A stretch of DNA of 14,161 nucleotides from RYN-433 sp036558265. Its GTDB lineage: Bacteria; Planctomycetota; Phycisphaerae; Tepidisphaerales; Tepidisphaeraceae. The notes beneath the pieces were generated by a model. It was not told where the DNA came from, made no database searches, and saw only the letters and a program-made list of their open reading frames with translations. This document shows positions 13,180 through 14,161 of this stretch, piece after piece. Within the stretch, counting starts at the first letter, position 1. Each line of letters starts with the position of its first letter. The stretch covers positions 1-14,161 of the forward strand of contig DATBFY010000300.1 in assembly GCA_036558265.1 (NCBI GenBank), given 5' to 3'. The translations under genes were made by a program, and so were the position numbers.

Positions 13180-14070
13180 CTATTCGATCGCCTTCCTCAC
13201 CTGCTCGAGGTTGTACTTCATCACCTTCTGCCACGTGTTGCGCCCGTCGGCCGCGCTGCTGCCCATGGCGTCCAGCGTCATCGTGGCAAGGCCGGTCTTC
13301 TCCTCGATCCGTTGCCGCACGCCGGCCGTCGTGGTCAGGTCGACGACCACCCACTTGCACCCCGCCTCCTTGCCCGCCCGCGCCAGCTCCTTCAGGTCGT
13401 CGGATGACAGTTTCTCTTCCACCGCGCCGACCGGGGCCACCTGTCGCAGCCCGTAGCGGGCGCACAATGCCCCCCAAACCGGCCGGACAACCAGGAGTTT
13501 GCGCCCCCGCTGCCCGGCCAATGCCACCCGCCACGCCTCGTCCACTGCATCCACCTCGCCGGTATATGCCTTGGCCGCGCTCCGGTAGTCCGCGTCGTGC
13601 GCGGGGTCGATCACCGTCAGGCGAACGCGCAACGTCTCGACCATCTCCCGCATCACCGCGGGGTCCAGCCACAGGTAGGAACTCCGATCCGCCCCGCGCG
13701 CCATGCCCATGTGGTCCGGCTCGATCACTCGCGTTGATCGGGCTTCGGGGCTCAGTTCCGCAACGGCCCAGGTGTCCCACGGCCCGCTGGTAATCACCAG
13801 CGCGGCCTTGTTGGCCCGCTGGCGGAGGTCGGGGGTCGTTTCGAGCTCTTCGGGGCGTTGGCCGGACTCGATCACCCACTCTGCCGCCACCCACTGGCCG
13901 CCCACGCGTTCTGCCAGGTCGGCCAGGGGCTGAACGGTCGCCAGGACGGCGACGGACTGGCCGGAGGGCTTCGGAGGGACACTGGAGGAGGAAGAGGACG
14001 ATCCCGAGTCACACCCTGCCATCACCCCCAAGGCAAGAATTGGAAAAATACCGGCCGAAAAACCTCTCAT
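13180..14070 (-). CDS. ZnuA/TroA-like substrate-binding lipoprotein lacking metal histidines
   Basis: Cluster-9 (metal-type) solute-binding protein of an ABC importer, 296 residues from the ATG at 14070; an ATG at 14082 is the alternative. The signal peptide ends in the lipobox GVMAGC, Cys20. It is followed by a serine run (24-30) as a flexible linker. The fold is recognisable from TVQPLADLAERVGG (45-58), YLWLDP (132-137), ARYGLRQVAPVG (204-215) and TLDAMG (265-270). Against ZnuA, the three zinc-binding histidines are replaced by Glu74 (SGQRPEELETTP), Tyr132 (SSYLWLDP) and Arg196 (VVRPVWG). Only the acidic ligand Asp267 remains. Substrate change or loss of function is inferred. The ATPase and permease of the same transporter type lie 6-10 kb away on the same strand. 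Confidence 0.85.
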   Translation of the reverse strand: MRGFSAGIFPILALGVMAGCDSGSSSSSSSVPPKPSGQSVAVLATVQPLADLAERVGGQWVAAEWVIESGQRPEELETTPDLRQRANKAALVITSGPWDTWAVAELSPEARSTRVIEPDHMGMARGADRSSYLWLDPAVMREMVETLRVRLTVIDPAHDADYRSAAKAYTGEVDAVDEAWRVALAGQRGRKLLVVRPVWGALCARYGLRQVAPVGAVEEKLSSDDLKELARAGKEAGCKWVVVDLTTTAGVRQRIEEKTGLATMTLDAMGSSAADGRNTWQKVMKYNLEQVRKAIE

Positions 14071-14141
14071 CCCGCCCACCATACCCCACCCGAGCCCTCG
14101 CAAGCACGCGCCATGCCGGTTTAATTTTTCCGCTTTACCCC

Positions 14142-14160
14142 ATAGCAAGACCGATGCTAT
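14142..14160. promoter_or_regulatory. Inverted repeat upstream of the binding-protein gene
   Basis: ATAGCA (14142-14147) and its inverse TGCTAT (14155-14160) flank 7 nt, about 70 bp upstream of the lipoprotein start in an AT-richer stretch. It could be an operator, for example for a metal-responsive regulator, but it does not match a Zur or MntR consensus I know. It is cut close to the window edge. Confidence 0.35.
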
Positions 14161-14161
14161 A

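Overview
The window is high-GC bacterial DNA, most likely chromosomal DNA from a planctomycete, possibly a Phycisphaerae/Tepidisphaerales-like soil lineage. This is an inference. It rests on the GC-rich gene style, single genes on alternating strands, Tat-exported proteins of planctomycete type, and many short REP-like hairpins whose translation gives peptides such as AGVPP in or beside genes. No rRNA, tRNA, CRISPR array, transposase or phage gene was seen. Coding density is high and every gap over 100 bp contains a repeat or a promoter-like signal.

Layout, left to right. (1) 78-1241 (-): membrane-anchored HtrA/DegP-type protease. (2) 1326-1940 (-): unrecognised two-helix membrane protein whose last codons and stop lie inside a REPIN-like repeat. 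A second REPIN-like repeat follows at 2062-2152. (3) A close-packed minus-strand series reads from about 5240 down to 2172: cupredoxin lipoprotein, Tat-exported metallophosphoesterase, ABC-3 (zinc/manganese type) permease interrupted by an in-frame TAG, and rsmG. (4) 5355-6634 (+): ECF sigma factor and its zinc-finger anti-sigma factor, overlapping by ATGA and divergent from the cupredoxin gene. (5) 6621-7442 (-): metal-type ABC ATPase. (6) 7620-9729 (+): cytosolic SPFH/band-7 protein followed by a divergent NAD-kinase-fold protein that carries a REP hairpin inserted in frame. (7) 9775-11547 (-): SulP anion transporter with a STAS domain. (8) 11663-13171 (+): secreted DUF4832-like TIM-barrel protein. 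(9) 13180-14070 (-): ZnuA-like lipoprotein that has lost all three metal-binding histidines.

How the genes fit together. The clearest system is the ECF module. Two divergent promoter candidates with identical architecture (GGGAATAA, 16 nt, GTC) lie between the sigma/anti-sigma operon and the cupredoxin/phosphoesterase series. The sigma factor therefore probably drives both itself and an envelope-directed copper protein and phosphoesterase, with possible read-through into the permease and rsmG. The three components of one metal ABC transporter type are scattered over 11 kb. The ATPase looks intact, the permease has a premature stop, and the binding protein lacks its ligands, which suggests decay or change of function. 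The REP-like elements share a GTAG/GTGG head followed by a short hairpin. They occur singly or as inverted pairs, and in one pair the two hairpins differ by compensated base pairs.
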